In this document: in pieces, positions 34,929-45,500 of the stretch
How positions within the stretch are numbered: position 1 is the first letter of the stretch
Layout of the letters: every line of letters starts with the position of its first letter
Assembly (NCBI RefSeq): GCF_020740795.1
Contig: NC_067305.1
Coordinates: 620,001-684,000 of the forward strand
Origin: Apus apus
Taxonomy: Eukaryota > Chordata > Aves > Apodiformes > Apodidae
Length of the DNA: 64,000 nucleotides
Reading direction: 5' to 3'
The notes under the pieces: model-generated
The model's database searches: none
What the model was told of the DNA's origin: nothing
What the model saw: only the letters and a program-made list of their open reading frames with translations
Position numbers and translations under genes: made by a program

Positions 34929-37194
34929 GGTCCTTCATGAAAAATAGAGAGTACAGCAAACCTAAATGCTTAAATAAGCAACATTATTGCCATATAAAAT
35001 ACACGAGTGACACAGCCATGGCTGTGAGCAGTTTTGACCTTGGCATGGAACAAATCTTGTAGTAACTTCCATGGCCTTGGAATAGCACCACCAATTGAAC
35101 TAAAGCAAATGATTCTGCAGCCACATGGTGCTGCGATTCTGCAGCTGCATGGTGCTTTGTTCCTGCAGCTGAAGGAAAGGGCTCAGGAGTGCTGCACCAC
35201 ACTTGCCTTCCAGCCCGAGGCTGCCCTGCAGAGTTCAGGTGAATCCCTCCCTGTGGCTGAAGGTGCCAAGTAAGGAAGCACAGGCCAGTGCAGGATTTGA
35301 GCAGTTCATGTGTGGCTGCATCCCATGGATGTGCCCCCGTCCTTGGGGCTGGTCTCAGGCAGGAGGGCCTGACTGAAGCTGTACATGGTCACACAGCCTC
35401 AGCACTCCAGTTCAGCAGGTGACACCACACTACATCCATATGTGTGCAGCTTCTTTCTGAAGTCAATGACAAAAATCCCATTGACTGGGACACTGTGAGT
35501 TCCCTGCCTGAGTGCAGTCTTTCATCACTGGCTGGTTTCTCTCTGTGAATTCCTCCTTTGAGGGAGCATGCACTGCATATGACTGGTTTCAGGATAGCGT
35601 GGGGGTTTTATGTTAATGCCTATGTGTCAAACTGTAGTAAGGGCTATAGCTAGGTACAAAAAATTGTCATTCACACCTTGCTTCTAATGTATGCAAGCTG
35701 GTAAGACTGAATAAAATGAAGTCATCTACTTTAGCCCCTGTTCCTCTGAGAACCTCTGGTTCCACTATGTCCACCAGCTTCACAGCGACCAAGGTTTCTC
35801 CCACAGCCTTTGCCCTGGGCCAGACAGTGTCCAAGGGAGGAGGGTGGTTGTCACTCAAGAAAATGCCATGAGTTAAGCATGTGAGTTTTTCTTGGCCATT
35901 CATGAGCTGCAAAGTATCAAGTTATATAGTGCTCCTGTTGTGAAAAGCAGCTGGACAAAAATGGCGCTTCCTTGCTCACTGGATACTCCCCAGGTGTGTT
36001 CAGTATTTACTATCTGTACTGATAGCCAGCACAGTCAGGGGGAGGAAGGCAGCCTTTAATTTACTGTGTAATCCACAGCTGAAAGCTTACAAAGTAATTG
36101 CAGGTACAAATCTGCTCAATGCTCTGTTACCAAAGGTAGAGCTGGAGGCTCAGTGTGGAAATGATGTTGGAGACTTTTTTACTGGTGATGATAGGAGCAC
36201 CAGGGAGCTCTGTCTGTCTGTCATATCCCAGCTGAGACTGCAGGGCTGGCAGGCTGGGAGAGGATCTTCTTACTTGTAAATTGAGAGACACCTGAAGTCC
36301 AAGAGGGACAATAAACAAGGCCTGCACAGTGTCATTTGGCTTGCTGAGAGCAGGACTCCAGCTGAAGCAGACACACCTGTGAGAGGAGTGCTGGAGGTGA
36401 GCGGAATTTCAGGATCCTGAACTGGGTTTGGTAACACCCAGAGCAGATTTCCTCACCTGCAGGCTGCCTGTGGCCTGGGGGCTGACAGTGCTGGGGGCTC
36501 TTTGGTCACTTTCCTCAACAGAGATGTCCCCAGCCCAGGGTGTGCAGCCCGTGGGTGAGTGTTTCTTTCTGCCTGGGATTAGAGTAGAGCCTTTCAAATG
36601 CGGCACAACCTCATTAAACACTAACCTTCCAGGGAGGGAGGATTGTTGAAGGGGGGGGGGTTTGTGCACGGTTCTGCATCTCCAGATCCAGAAGTTGGAG
36701 ATGGGTCCAAAAGGATCAAATACCGTGTTGGGGGGTACCAGGAACCAGTCTAGTGGCGCAAGGTGCTCATGCCACACGAAACAGACCATGTTAACCAAAC
36801 CTGGTTTGGCTGTGTCTGCTGATCATGTGAGCCCTTTGTCTTTACTTATGAAGGTACCATCTGCTCCAGCTGGCATGATGCTGAGCAGCTCTGTCCTTTC
36901 TTTATGTGTTCTACCAGCTGGCTGCTGTGTCTGCGTGGGCCTTTTTTTTCTCATGGCGTATCACCATTTCATCAGATGTAAGGGAAGACATCTGGGCTCA
37001 ATGGGAAGCAACACTTCTATCCCAGCACTCCTTTCTGGCTCTGGGGCCACAGTGCAGCTCTAGGATGGCTTTGAGCTGTAAGGGGGGACTGGCACATGGT
37101 TCTTGGCCTCTCCAGACTGACACATCCTTGCACTGTACCATGACCCAACAGATTCCTCTGGTTACACATCCACTCCCATAGGAAAATATTCCAT
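34929..37194. other. Intergenic, no gene seen
   Basis: Unique sequence with a 10-G run at 36651-36660. A minus-strand frame at 36409-36798 is open for 129 codons but has no recognised content. Confidence 0.45.
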
Positions 37195-37603
37195 CTTCTA
37201 TCAGAAGGCTAAGAAAGACTGACAGACCTGGGGCTGTTCAGTCTAGAGAGGAGAAGACTGAGGGGGGACCTAATCAGTGTCTATAAATACGAGGGCATCA
37301 AGAAGGCAGGGACAACCTCTTGTCACTTGTGCCCTGGGACAGGACGAGGGGCAATGGATTCAAACTGGAGCCCAGGAAGTTCCTCCTCAACATGAGGAAG
37401 AACTTCTTTCCTGTGAGGGTGACAGAGCCCTGGGACAGGCTGCCCAGAGAGGCTGTGGAGTCTCCTTCTCTGGAGACTTTACAGACCTGTCTGGATGCCT
37501 TTCTGAGTGACCTGCCCTAGTTTTTGGTCCTGCTCTGGCAGGGGGGTTGGGTTCGATGATCTTCAGAGGTCCCTTCTAACCCCTGACATTCTGTGATTGT
37601 CTG
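37195..37603 (+). mobile_element. CR1 LINE, 3' fragment
   Basis: Frame 37320-37520 reads LVPWDRTRGNGFKLEPRKFL and [20 protein letters not shown]. Ends CCCTTCTAACCCCTGACATT. Subfamily partner of 26773-27478 in opposite orientation. Confidence 0.9.
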
Positions 37604-38980
37604 ATCAGTAGCTGCTGCCACAAGTTGCTGAGCCTTATTTGCATACAATTAAACTCCCAACTGCAAGGAAAAAATCACAAGGCTTGGCCCCATTTTAACT
37701 GAGATATTTGGGTTTTGCAGTTCTCCCCACCAGGCTCTGTCAGCAGACCTGTTTGCACCCCCACTTCTTTTCATCTCTTCTGGTCGTGCTTCTGCTGTCA
37801 CTGAACTACATGTGACCATCTCCTTTCTTTTGCTCCAGCTGGTGATTTGAGGGCACAGACATGTTTGTTTTTCTGGTGCCTGTGATTCTAGGTGGTAAAC
37901 CCACCAAGTGAGGCACATTGGAGTCTACTTGTTCATTTTGGGCTTTCTCCTTCTGAAGAAAGGTGCTTCTGTTCCTGTTGTGTTCCTCCTCTGAAGTGCC
38001 TCTTATCCTAGTGAAAAAACCATTAGCCCTACACTCACCTTTGACCAAATGCTCATCGGTTCCTGAGGCTGCAGGTGGATTTACTGCTGATCTCAAGTTC
38101 TGCCTCAAGCAAGTCACATATTTTTCATACCAATTCCATCATTTTGCAATAGCTCTGTCTGGGTGAGGACTTAGAGGCATCACCTTAGACCATGAGATAG
38201 TTCTCCAGCCCCTGTGTCTGAGGGCTTAGCAGACACAGTATTGCTGTGCTGAGAGCCAGACCACCTTCTCATGGTAGCAAGTTCATGTGGGATAAAGCAA
38301 AAGTTTTATTAACAGTTGTATATCCATATGGTTGCTCTTTGTAAACCACCCGAAACATGCTAGAAGATAGAAGTGCAGCACAAAGGCCCAACAGCAGCCT
38401 GGACTCTGCTCTCTGGGGACTGTAGGGTTTCTTAGATTCAGTGTCTAGAGATGAAGTTGACTTTTGAAGACATTAGTACCTCTATTTCTGTCTTGTGTTT
38501 CATCCCGTTTCCTACCTTTGGTCAGCAGATCAGAGGCTTGGCTTCTGAGCTCATGATGCCCTGGGGGCTGGGAACTGGAGAAGCTGGTGGAGAAGGAGAA
38601 CAGGAGAAGCCTGGGGGCAAAGCACAGTGAGCAGAATGTGAGCATTCCTGCTCTGAAGGGACAGAGCCTCCGCAGGAGAGGGCTGGGAAGGCAGAGGGAA
38701 AGGCCTCGGGAGGTGAAATGTGAAGGGGCAGACACAGCAGAGGCAAAGGGAGGGAAATGCCGAGGAGTGGGAGAGAAGGGCTGGGAAGTGTGGGGCAAAT
38801 GAAGGAGGAACCAGCCCTGAGGGGGGAGGGACGGGCCCAGCTCAGCCTCAGGAGCTGATGAGCAGGAGGCCCCTTCCTGAAACCTGGAGCCACCACGGGC
38901 TGTGCTGGGGTGGGGAGCACAGGGACCCCCGGGTTGGGACCAGGCGGGGGGAAACAGCTCCTGCTGCTGCTGCGGGAGTG
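37604..38980. other. Intergenic, purine-rich in its second half
   Basis: No exon recognised. From about 38580 to 38830 the + strand is markedly G/A-rich, so the reverse strand is pyrimidine-rich and gives long meaningless open frames. Confidence 0.45.
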
Positions 38981-39217
38981 CACACCTGTGCAGACACACA
39001 CCTGTGCAGACACACACCTGTGCTCACACACACCTGTGCAGACACACACCTGTGCTCACACACACACCTGTGCTCACACACACCTGTGCTCACACACACA
39101 CCTGTGCAGACACACACCTGTGCAGACACACACCTGTGCTCACACACACCTGTGCTCACACACACACCTGTGCTCTCACACACACACATGCTCACACACA
39201 CACATGTGCTCACACAT
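38981..39217 (+). repeat. 16-18 bp CA-rich minisatellite
   Basis: About 14 tandem units of the type CACACCTGTGCAGACA or CACACCTGTGCTCACA, grading into plain CACACATG at the right end. The short period leaves several frames open on both strands; none is a gene. Confidence 0.93.
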
Positions 39218-40975
39218 GGACCAAAGAAACAGGCCTGGAAGGATTCCCCTGCATCCCCATGTTCCCCCACCCCTCGTATCAGGGGCTTCATATTTTATAA
39301 CTCCCCAGAGTGACATAAATACATAAATGTGCTTTTATTCTGAACATTTCTACTGGAAACTCACGCTTCTCTGACCATTAATACTCAATTTGTGCCCCCA
39401 CCAACAAAGTCTACTTTTCACTCATCTGATTTTATGCAACAATAGTTTTCAACATTTATAGCTCCTTGCTGCTCATCTCCACTTTGTATTAATAGATGTT
39501 CCTCATCTTCTTTTACTATAAAAAATTCCAGTCTCTATTTAGCTCTTGCAAGCTGGGCTTCCCATTTACATGTCTTTTAAATTCTTTTTTAATTCCCACC
39601 TCTCACACCAAAACAAAATAAACTTTCCTTATGCAAAGAAGACCAGTTTTGATCATTTGTCCAGCCAAAATGCCAGTGCAATCAACAAGAAAAACTTCTT
39701 CCTAGGGTCCCAAGTACCTTTTATTGTAGTATAACTTACCATGCATCTAAGACTAGTTCAGACTAACTTGTGTTGTCACAATAACTTGCAGCCATAGCCA
39801 ATTTTGTCTTGATGTTAATTTTTTTTCTCAGACACAGTTTTCCTACCCCTAATGTCCATCGATAGTAGGTCAGCACACCTGGACTAGATTTCTGAACTTC
39901 CACGTTCAGCAAGAGAGCCCATGACTCCAAAACCCACTGACACAGCAGAGAAGGGATCACTCATCTATATGTGTTCGGGCCACAGGTACCTCTGGGAAAA
40001 ATGTTTCCTGTTTCCTCTTAGAGCTGAATTGTCCAACTGGAGATCCCATTAGCAAAGCACAGGGGCCCAACCTGCCCATCTCTGCCGGGCTCAGTTACAG
40101 CTGAAAAAGAATGTTTGGAGTCTGTTCTAAAACAGAGGCATCTTGGCTGGACTCTCCCTTCCTCTCCCCTTTCCCTCTGTGTTGCCTCACAAAGAAGTGA
40201 CTTTTCAAAATCCCTTATCAAGAAACTTCAGTTTAAAGAGCTGAGTTTAAAGAGCTGCTGACGCTTCTTGGAAACCACTGAAAAGCTCTTCTGAAGCTGC
40301 TGGTCCCCATCTCCTGGGTCCCTTTTTCCCCCTCTTTCATCAGTGGATGCATTTGTATTAGAAAAGGCTGTTCCTCAGCAGCTCCTGTTTGCTGAAGTCA
40401 CAGTCTGATTTATGGCATTAGTAAAGAGCCCAACCACTCACAGCATCTTCTGAACTGGTAGGAAGTGGCCGGGGCTGAAGTGAGTAGATGAGATGTTCCA
40501 CAGCAGGACAGAATTTGGGACTAAGGAAGGAAAAGCTGAGTTTCATGCTCTTGAAGCTGTTAATATCTAGACTGAGTAAGTTTGAGAGATTAATTTTTCT
40601 TGCCAAGACTCTTCTGTAAACCTGAAGTTTCCCAGCAGCTGGAGGCTGAGTCCTAAAAACACTCACTCTGAAGCTGAGGAACTTTGGAAGGCTGAACTGC
40701 CGTGTATTTCAACTCTGAACAGCCAAAGTGTCCTAGATAGCCTTTTTGTGTGCCAGTCTGAATGAGAGGATTGTGTCTTCTTACCACCTGTGAGGGAGGA
40801 ATATTCACCCTGTAATTGAATACCTTCTAGGGCCAGAGGAAACCAGTGCCCCTTCTTGTCTTGTCAGGCTTCCTGCAAAAACTGCGATGGCTGAGGCGAG
40901 GCTGATGGAACAGTGTGGGTAAAGCAGGACATCCCAGGCTGTTTCATTCCTTGCTGATGACATGCAAAAGGACTG
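39218..40975. other. Intergenic, no gene seen
   Basis: Unique sequence; nothing recognised on either strand. Confidence 0.45.
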
Positions 40976-40979
40976 GCAA

Positions 40980-41200
40980 GAGTGCAGAGAGAAAAACAAG
41001 AGAAGTGCCCTATTCTTGGCACTTTTGAGATCACATTTGGAATATTGGATTCTGTCTGAGCACCTTCAGGGCTTGAAAAGCATTGACCCCCTGGATCAAG
41101 CACAGCAGAGGCCACTAAGTTCACCTCAGGAAGAAAGATCACATGAAGGTGCTTTGGTTCCTGTGCAGGATTGAAGCAAAATACTGGAAGCATCAGTGCC
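40980..41200 (+). mobile_element. CR1 LINE, old fragment (weak)
   Basis: TCACATTTGGAATATTGGAT and the following text resemble the CR1 block 'RSHLEYCVQFW'. No tail. Heavily diverged. Confidence 0.45.
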
Positions 41201-42400
41201 AGTGGTGACCCCAGGGAAAAGGAAACTCCTCCTCAGGATAGTAACACACCTGTTATTAAAGCACATATTAATTTTACTTAATTACTGGGCACTAGGAGTT
41301 CTCTGCTGAGCACTGTAGTGAGTTTTGTAATCTGCTGAAATCAGTGATGGTGGTTTTGTATTTCCTTCCCAATTCTTGCAAACATATGGGATCACATTGG
41401 GCTATAAATGAAACCTTACCCTGGAACCTGCCTCATAAACAAGTACAGGGTGAGGTTTAGTAATTAGCCAGTTTAAATCCACACCATGGGGGTACCAGTA
41501 GCCCAATGTCAGGGTTTCAGTAGCCAGATCAGAATGATTCAGTAGAAGCAGCCAAGGATTCTGGAGGTTTTTCAATGCCAGTTGGCTTGGGTACATTGAG
41601 TGGCCAGAGTCCCAGGCAGGTCTCTCTCCACAGCTCCCTACTCAGCCTGCAGAATTCCATGTAAAAGGATGTGACTGCAGCCCAGTCTAGTTACTTACTG
41701 GGATAAATATTGTGCTTTCTAACCTAACTGCTCTACCTGCTACTGCAGCTCCGTGACTTCCAAGCAGCACCAAAGCATCTGCTAGTGACACTGGTTGGTT
41801 TTAGGATCTTTCCTAGGGGTGATGTCTGAGGCAGAAGGAGCAAGCCAAGATGCCAAGCCTGGTCCATGCTGACCCCTCGTTATGAGCTGGCATGGCAGTG
41901 CCCCCTGGCATCATAGGTGGTAGGACCTTGAACCCTGCTGCTAAATCAAGCCTGGGGGACCTGCCTGCTGAAGAGCAGATGCCATGTCCTGCCCTGAGGT
42001 AGGGCCTGTGATGCTGGGACACCAGTTCAATGCTCACCCAGAGCACGTGTCACCAAAAGCACCTGTGCAGAGAACAGAGATGGAGGCATCGGGCTGGTTC
42101 GTGCTCACAACAGACGTGGCCATGCTGAGTGGGGCCAGAAGAAAGGAAGAAAAGGAAGGGAACCCAGTCAGGGAGAGGCCACCATGGTAAAAGAGTTCAA
42201 GTCCTACAACCTGAATATAAAAGTAAAATCTCCTGAGTGCAGCCTGAGGCACATCCAGGGGATGCAGTGTGGATCCATCCTTTCAGTTGTTGTGAGAATG
42301 CACTGGTGAGAATCTCACTGTTGTGAGAAAGCTCCTGGGGTAACCATAGCTGGCATGTCACTTTTGATCCCAGGCTTGTCCTTTTTCTCCTCTTCTTAAT
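41201..42400. other. Upstream region of the TMPRSS9 start exon
   Basis: No TATA-like promoter or CpG cluster is evident immediately upstream. The last 40 bp form a pyrimidine tract leading into CACAG, marking a 3' splice site rather than a promoter. Confidence 0.5.
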
Positions 42401-42405
42401 CACAG

Positions 42406-42557
42406 AGGCCATCTGCAGAGCTGCTCAGAAAGCATGGACCAGATAAAGCCAGTGCTAGGGCCCCAGAGAAGGGGCCTGAGGGTCAGCTGCTGGAAGGTAA
42501 CCATTGCTGCTGCCGTGGTGGGCAGTGTGGCAGCCCTCTACCTGGGGATCCTGCTGG
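42406..42557 (+). CDS. TMPRSS9: TMPRSS9 start exon: cytosolic tail and membrane anchor
   Basis: A 3' splice site (CTTCTTAATCACAG) ends at 42405. The ATG at 42434 has A at -3 and G at +4. Encodes a short basic tail ([17 protein letters not shown]) then the anchor [19 protein letters not shown]. Donor GGTGAGT. Confidence 0.85.
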
Positions 42558-45500
42558 GTGAGTGTGCAGCTGGGTATGTTCTTTCAGTTTATGTGCTCCA
42601 AAATAGAACTGGTCTGCAGAGCCCATAGTCCTCATAGCAAAAATCCCCCAAAGCCTTTTGCTGAGGATAAAGTGCTGTCAACCCTCCCCACTAAAGCAAA
42701 CAAAGTGGAAGGGCTGTAGTCAACTCATGCTCTGAATGTCTGACTTTGAAGCACTCTGTCTTCAGTGTCACATGAGATGTGTGCTCTGTTCCTCTCCTCC
42801 AACCTCTCCCTGTGACTCCCCAAGTTCCTGTCACTGGACCTTGCTGGCCCAGCCATCTCCTTTCACAATCTCTTGCAGCCACTGACCACTGCCTGCTTTA
42901 CTGTCCCACTCCTGGGCATGACCACTATCTCCTCACCTCTCCCACCTCCCTCCTGCAGTCTCTGGTGCCACATGGCCAGATGCCACCTCAGCCAGCACCC
43001 TGGTGAGGACCCCAGCCTGACAAGACTGACAGATCCCACCAGCACAACTCTGCTGTACAGCACAGCTCTCTAAGCTGACTCTGGAACCCAACACACCTTC
43101 CCCAGCTGTTTCTGCAAGGACATGGCCAATCTGGGATTACTCTGCCAGGCTGTACTTACTCAGCTGTTCATCAACTTTTGCTTCAGGCTTAACAAAAATC
43201 TACATTTTCAATTTCAAATTAGTCCAGTGCAAAATTCTCCTGTTGCACATTGCAGGGTAGACTGGCATGGCCATGGGGACCCTCAGGGCAGCCAGGGGGG
43301 TCAGGGACAGTCAGGCTGCTCTAATGGTCAGGGTCTAAAGGACCTGATGAGATCCATGTTCCAGAGCAGATGGTGAGGAAAGCTGGGTCCAGCCATAGCC
43401 CCAAACCTCCACGTGTCCTTTTTGCCTCTGACACCTTCCCTCTCTGGCAGCCTGCCATCCCACTGGAGAGACCAGCTTTGAGCACACGGTGGAGCTGCAA
43501 GGAATCCCGTTCGACAGCAGTTTGCAGCTGGAGAGCTCAGACTACTACAGGGTGCTGACCCCTGCTCTTGAGAGGCTGGTGAGTTGACTTGGGCTTGCCA
43601 GGAAAAGACTTGGGAAAGACCATGGTGGTTCCCCAGGACCCAGCTCAACCATCCTCATTCAGCAGAATCTGGATTCCAAGGGCAGGAGGAAAACAGGGTT
43701 TTCTTAAACATCAGCAAGGTACATGTGGGGCTGGGCTGAGCTTCAAGGGGCCCTAAGAGGTATTTGTGGAGCGGGAAATGTGAGCTCAGGTCTGTTGCTT
43801 GCAAAAGAGAGTGGTAGGAAGGCCTGAAGAAGGGATGTGCCTCATGTCCTGAGCCAGAGTGGGAGAAGGTGGACACAGGTGCTCCTGCAGACACAAGAGA
43901 AGATACTTCAGCTGACTCCAGCTCCCTGCAAAATCCCAGGCACTTTCTAGTCCCATCTCCCTGGGGTCTTCTGCCTGGTAAGTGTGTGACCATTGTTCTT
44001 TCCTTTGCAGTTTCTGTCCAGTTTCAAGGCCTCTCAGCTGGACTGGAGCTGCACTGGTTGCACCATCCTGGGCTACAGGTGAGTGGAGGCAGCTCTGGCC
44101 ACAGACTGTGCAGCTTGTGCTTCAGGGCTTCTGACAAGCTCCACCAATACAATGAGCTCACACCTGCGGTCTTGTTCAAAACTAGTACAGAGAAACTGCT
44201 TTTTGGTCAAGGCTGGATTTTCTTCTGGGATTGCACCAGTGTTCTGGAACCTTTTGTTTGGAAATGTAGACAGAAAGGCAGAGGAAAAGACCTTTGTTCA
44301 ACCAAAGCTGAATTTCAGGCCAAAGAAAAAAGTGCCAACGACCATTTCAACCCAGAGCACTGCTCAGCACTGGGGAGGCCTCAGCTCCAGTCCTGGGGGC
44401 AGCTCTGGGCCCCTCACTGCAAGAAGGATCTGGAGGTGCTGGAGCAGGTCCAGAGGAGACAACAAGGCTGGTGAAGGGACTGGAGGGAAAGTCTTACAGG
44501 GAGAGGCTGAGGGAGCTGAGGTTGTTTATCCTGGAGGAGACTCAGGGGGATCTTCTCACTCTCTACAGCCACTTGAAGGGAGGTTGTGCTCAAGTGGGGT
44601 CTGGGCTCTTCTCCCAGGCAACCAGTGACAGGACCAGAGGGCCTGACCTGAAGCTGCTCCAGGGGAGGTTTAGGTTGGATATCAGGAAGCTCTTCCTCAT
44701 GGAAAGGGTGATCAGACATTGGAACAGACTGCCTGGGGAAGTGGTGGAGGCACCATCCCTGGAGGTGTTGAAGGAAAGGCTGATGTGGCACTTAGTGCCC
44801 TGGTCTGGAGATGTGGTGGTGTCAGGTCATAGATGGACTTGATGATCTCAGAGGTCTTTTCCAACCTTGGTGAATTAGTTTTGTTTCCCTGGAGTTCCCT
44901 GGAGGCAGCTAGCACAAGAGCCTGTCCTTTGTGCTGACCATGGAGCCAATGTACCCACTCATTCTCTGTCTTCCAGTAGGAATGGAAACTCAAGTGTGAT
45001 TGTCCGTTTCCGCCTCCGCTTCGCCCCGCAGGATTCCCAGCCCCTGAGCTCCACCATGGAGGAGGAAGCTCTCAGGCATGGCCTGGCAGCTGCTCTGCAG
45101 GAGCAAGGTCTCTCCCTGGCTGCCTATGGGACTATATCCTCAGCTTCTCTGACAGGTATGCTCCTCACACACCTGCCGGGCAGCCAGAGCAGGGTGCCCT
45201 GTGCTGGTGCTGCTGGCACCAAGGGTCACCCTAGCACAACAACACGCTGTGTCTCAGGTAGCCAGCCTGTCACAGGGCTTCAGCTCTGGGTGTCCACTTA
45301 AGGCTTCATGCCCAGCAGCAATGTCAGACCTTGAAGTGCTGTTGAGCACCAGAGCAAACCAGCAAGAGATGCTCTGCCTGACTCCAGGTGCTACCAGCTT
45401 CACAATGCTGAAAGATGATCTTGGCAGCTGCTCAACGGACCCAGGAGTCCTCAGGTCTCCCTCCAACACTAATGCTGTCCTGCTGCTTTCTGCCCTGTAA

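Noticed and set aside
36409-36798. Minus-strand 129-codon frame and the surrounding block as a possible LTR or gene
   Set aside because: No terminal repeats, primer-binding site or known protein motif could be recognised; left as unexplained unique sequence.
38445-39049. Long Ser/Pro-rich minus-strand frames upstream of the CA array
   Set aside because: They arise from a pyrimidine-rich strand with few stops, run into the minisatellite and have no recognisable content.
38981-39217. A CRISPR-like array
   Set aside because: Units are contiguous with no unique spacers, in a vertebrate genome; it is a minisatellite.
38848-39326. Cys/Val- and Thr/His-rich frames over the CA minisatellite
   Set aside because: Simple-sequence translation, present in four frames and both strands, with no splice or start evidence.
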